From assembly GCA_025057195.1 (NCBI GenBank), contig JANWWX010000065.1, forward strand, positions 1-7,185: DNA of 7,185 bases. The letters are read 5' to 3'. Source of the DNA: Leptospiraceae bacterium (GTDB lineage: Bacteria > Spirochaetota > Leptospiria > Turneriellales > Turneriellaceae). This document shows, in pieces, positions 6,053 through 7,185 of the stretch. How positions within the stretch are numbered: position 1 is the stretch's first letter; every line of letters begins with the position of its first letter. The position numbers were made by a program, and so were the translations under genes. The notes beneath the pieces are model-generated. The model did no database searches. It was not told the DNA's origin and was given only the letters and a program-made list of their open reading frames with translations.

Positions 6053-6887
6053 ATCGCTCGCGCAAATCATGGAGCGCATGACTGGGGTCTTGATCGCACC
6101 AGAAAAATACTATCTTTTTGAACATCGCTTGCTTGGAGTTTTGCAACAATTCCAGCTACCGGATCTGGCGAGCCTACTCCAACAAATTGAAATACAACGC
6201 AATCCATTGTTAATAGAAAGCATTATTGAAATGATGACAACACACGAAACCCGTTTTTTCCGCGATGAGGCAATATTCCACGCGCTGACTAACCAAATCA
6301 TTCCTGAATGGCAAAAAAGAACCAAAGGCCAAAGCGAACTTTGGATTTGGTCCGCTGGGTGTGCTACTGGCCAAGAACCCTACTCCGTGGCAATGGCCAT
6401 CGCACAATTACACCCACAGCTCACCAGTAGAACACAGATTGTCGCAACCGACATTGCCGTAAAATCTCTGGAGAAAGCCAAAATGGGATTTTATACCCAC
6501 TTTGAACTTTCGCGCGGTCTGCCTGAAAATCTACAAAGGGAATATTTTACCCCCAACGCCGGTGGGGCAACCATACGGCACGACAGATTGCCCAAAATCA
6601 CTTTCTTGCACCACAATCTGGTCCACGACTCACCACCCGGAAGGTTTGATATCATACTCTGTCGAAACGTTAGTTATTACTTTTCACCTGATGCCCGAAA
6701 AAAGCTTTTTTGTCGTCTCGAATCGGCGGCCAAATACGGCACCGCGCTTATCGTTGGTGCTGCCGAGTCACCTGTTGAATACATTCAGGATTACCGGATC
6801 TGGGAATACCAAATGGTTAGGTATTATGAACTAAAGACCAAGACAAAACCACATCATGAGGATCGTGAAAATTCTGGTGGGGCATAG
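6036..6887 (+). CDS. cheR: Chemotaxis protein methyltransferase CheR
   Basis: CheR transfers methyl groups from S-adenosylmethionine to receptor glutamates. I choose the GTG at 6036, giving 283 residues, because the N-terminal helical domain characteristic of CheR (IFESLAQIMERMTGVLI, then KYYLFEHRL) starts immediately after it. An ATG at 6069 would cut into this helix and leave 272 residues. The GTG start overlaps the end of cheB by 17 bases. Motifs in order: TTHETRFFRD near 68-77; the SAM-binding loop WSAGCATGQEPYS near 105-117, with Gln where many CheRs have Glu; the acidic ATDIAVKSLEKA near 137-148; FDIILCRNVSYYF near 204-216; and the final strand LIVGAAES. The Lys- and His-rich tail after residue 265 looks unstructured. 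The stop is 1 base before the following cheY-like gene. Confidence 0.93.
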   Translation: MTKIFESLAQIMERMTGVLIAPEKYYLFEHRLLGVLQQFQLPDLASLLQQIEIQRNPLLIESIIEMMTTHETRFFRDEAIFHALTNQIIPEWQKRTKGQSELWIWSAGCATGQEPYSVAMAIAQLHPQLTSRTQIVATDIAVKSLEKAKMGFYTHFELSRGLPENLQREYFTPNAGGATIRHDRLPKITFLHHNLVHDSPPGRFDIILCRNVSYYFSPDARKKLFCRLESAAKYGTALIVGAAESPVEYIQDYRIWEYQMVRYYELKTKTKPHHEDRENSGGA

Positions 6888-6888
6888 C

Positions 6889-7185
6889 ATGGCAAAAATC
6901 CTTGTCACTGACGACTCAGAAACTATCAGAAAACTGCTCGATATCACCCTGCGCGGGGTTGGACATGCCGTCACGCTCGCGGCGGATGGAAACGAGGCTT
7001 TAGCCAAATTCCGCGATGGGGCATTTGATCTGGTCATCACTGATATCAATATGCCGAAGATGAATGGTATCGAACTCATCCGCGCCATCCGGCAAGAAAA
7101 TGCCAACGTTCCCATCTTGGTTTTGACATCAGAGACAGAAGAAGCACTGCGCCAGCAAGGCACGGAGGCTGGAGCAAATGGCTGG
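6889..7185 (+). CDS. cheY: CheY-like single receiver, 3' end cut by the window
   Basis: The first 99 residues of a receiver domain; no stop is reached before the window ends. The acidic pocket is Asp8 and Asp9, phospho-acceptor Asp52 lies in VITDINMPKMNG, and Thr80 in LVLTSE is the switch residue. The sequence breaks off at GANGW, just before where the conserved Lys should come. Most likely this is the CheY that carries the signal from CheA to the flagellar motor, or a phosphate-sink CheY; the visible part does not separate these. A stand-alone receiver is expected from context, but a C-terminal output domain beyond the edge is not excluded. The ATG at 6889 is preceded by a G-rich GGTGGGG (6876-6882) and lies 1 base after cheR. 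An in-frame ATG at 6856 would add 11 residues overlapping cheR and is less likely. Confidence 0.85.
   Translation, partial: MAKILVTDDSETIRKLLDITLRGVGHAVTLAADGNEALAKFRDGAFDLVITDINMPKMNGIELIRAIRQENANVPILVLTSETEEALRQQGTEAGANGW

Overview
The window is the interior of one densely packed chemotaxis operon, entirely on the + strand. It starts inside an unidentified upstream gene and ends inside a cheY-like gene, so neither the operon promoter nor its terminator is visible. The gene set (CheA, CheW, CheB, CheR, CheY and an Aer-type PAS receptor) points to a motile Gram-negative bacterium, probably Pseudomonadota or a nearby phylum. Base composition is fairly balanced. I cannot name a genus from the sequence alone.

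Layout: (1) 3-275, C-terminal end of an unrecognised protein with a polar tail. (2) 278-589, a 103-residue STAS-like protein. (3) 586-2977, cheA, whose reading frame is broken by a run of 15 C at 956-970; removing one C restores one 796-residue kinase with P1 (Hpt), a P2-like region, P3, P4 and two CheW-like domains. (4) 2970-3407, cheW. (5) 3422-5002, a membrane-anchored Aer-type chemoreceptor with a cytoplasmic PAS domain. (6) 5006-6052, cheB. (7) 6036-6887, cheR. (8) 6889-7185, a CheY-type receiver cut by the window edge. Neighbouring genes overlap or lie at most 14 bases apart, so translational coupling is likely throughout. Apart from the out-of-frame part of cheA at 976-1123, no stretch of 100 bases lacks a gene.

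How the parts work together, from family knowledge: the PAS receptor, CheW and CheA would form the signalling array. Phosphoryl groups would pass from the CheA P1 histidine to the CheY-like protein and to CheB. CheR and CheB would methylate and demethylate the receptor for adaptation. The STAS-like protein sits where some alphaproteobacterial che operons carry CheS, a small CheA-binding protein, and could modulate CheA.

The most notable observation is the 15-C tract inside cheA. It lies exactly in the proline-coding linker between the phosphotransfer domain and the rest of the kinase. All downstream domains are intact, so this does not look like decay. It may be a phase-variable on/off switch for chemotaxis, a site of transcriptional slippage or +1 ribosomal frameshifting, or a homopolymer sequencing error. 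The sequence alone cannot decide, but the location and the intact downstream frame make it the thing to check.
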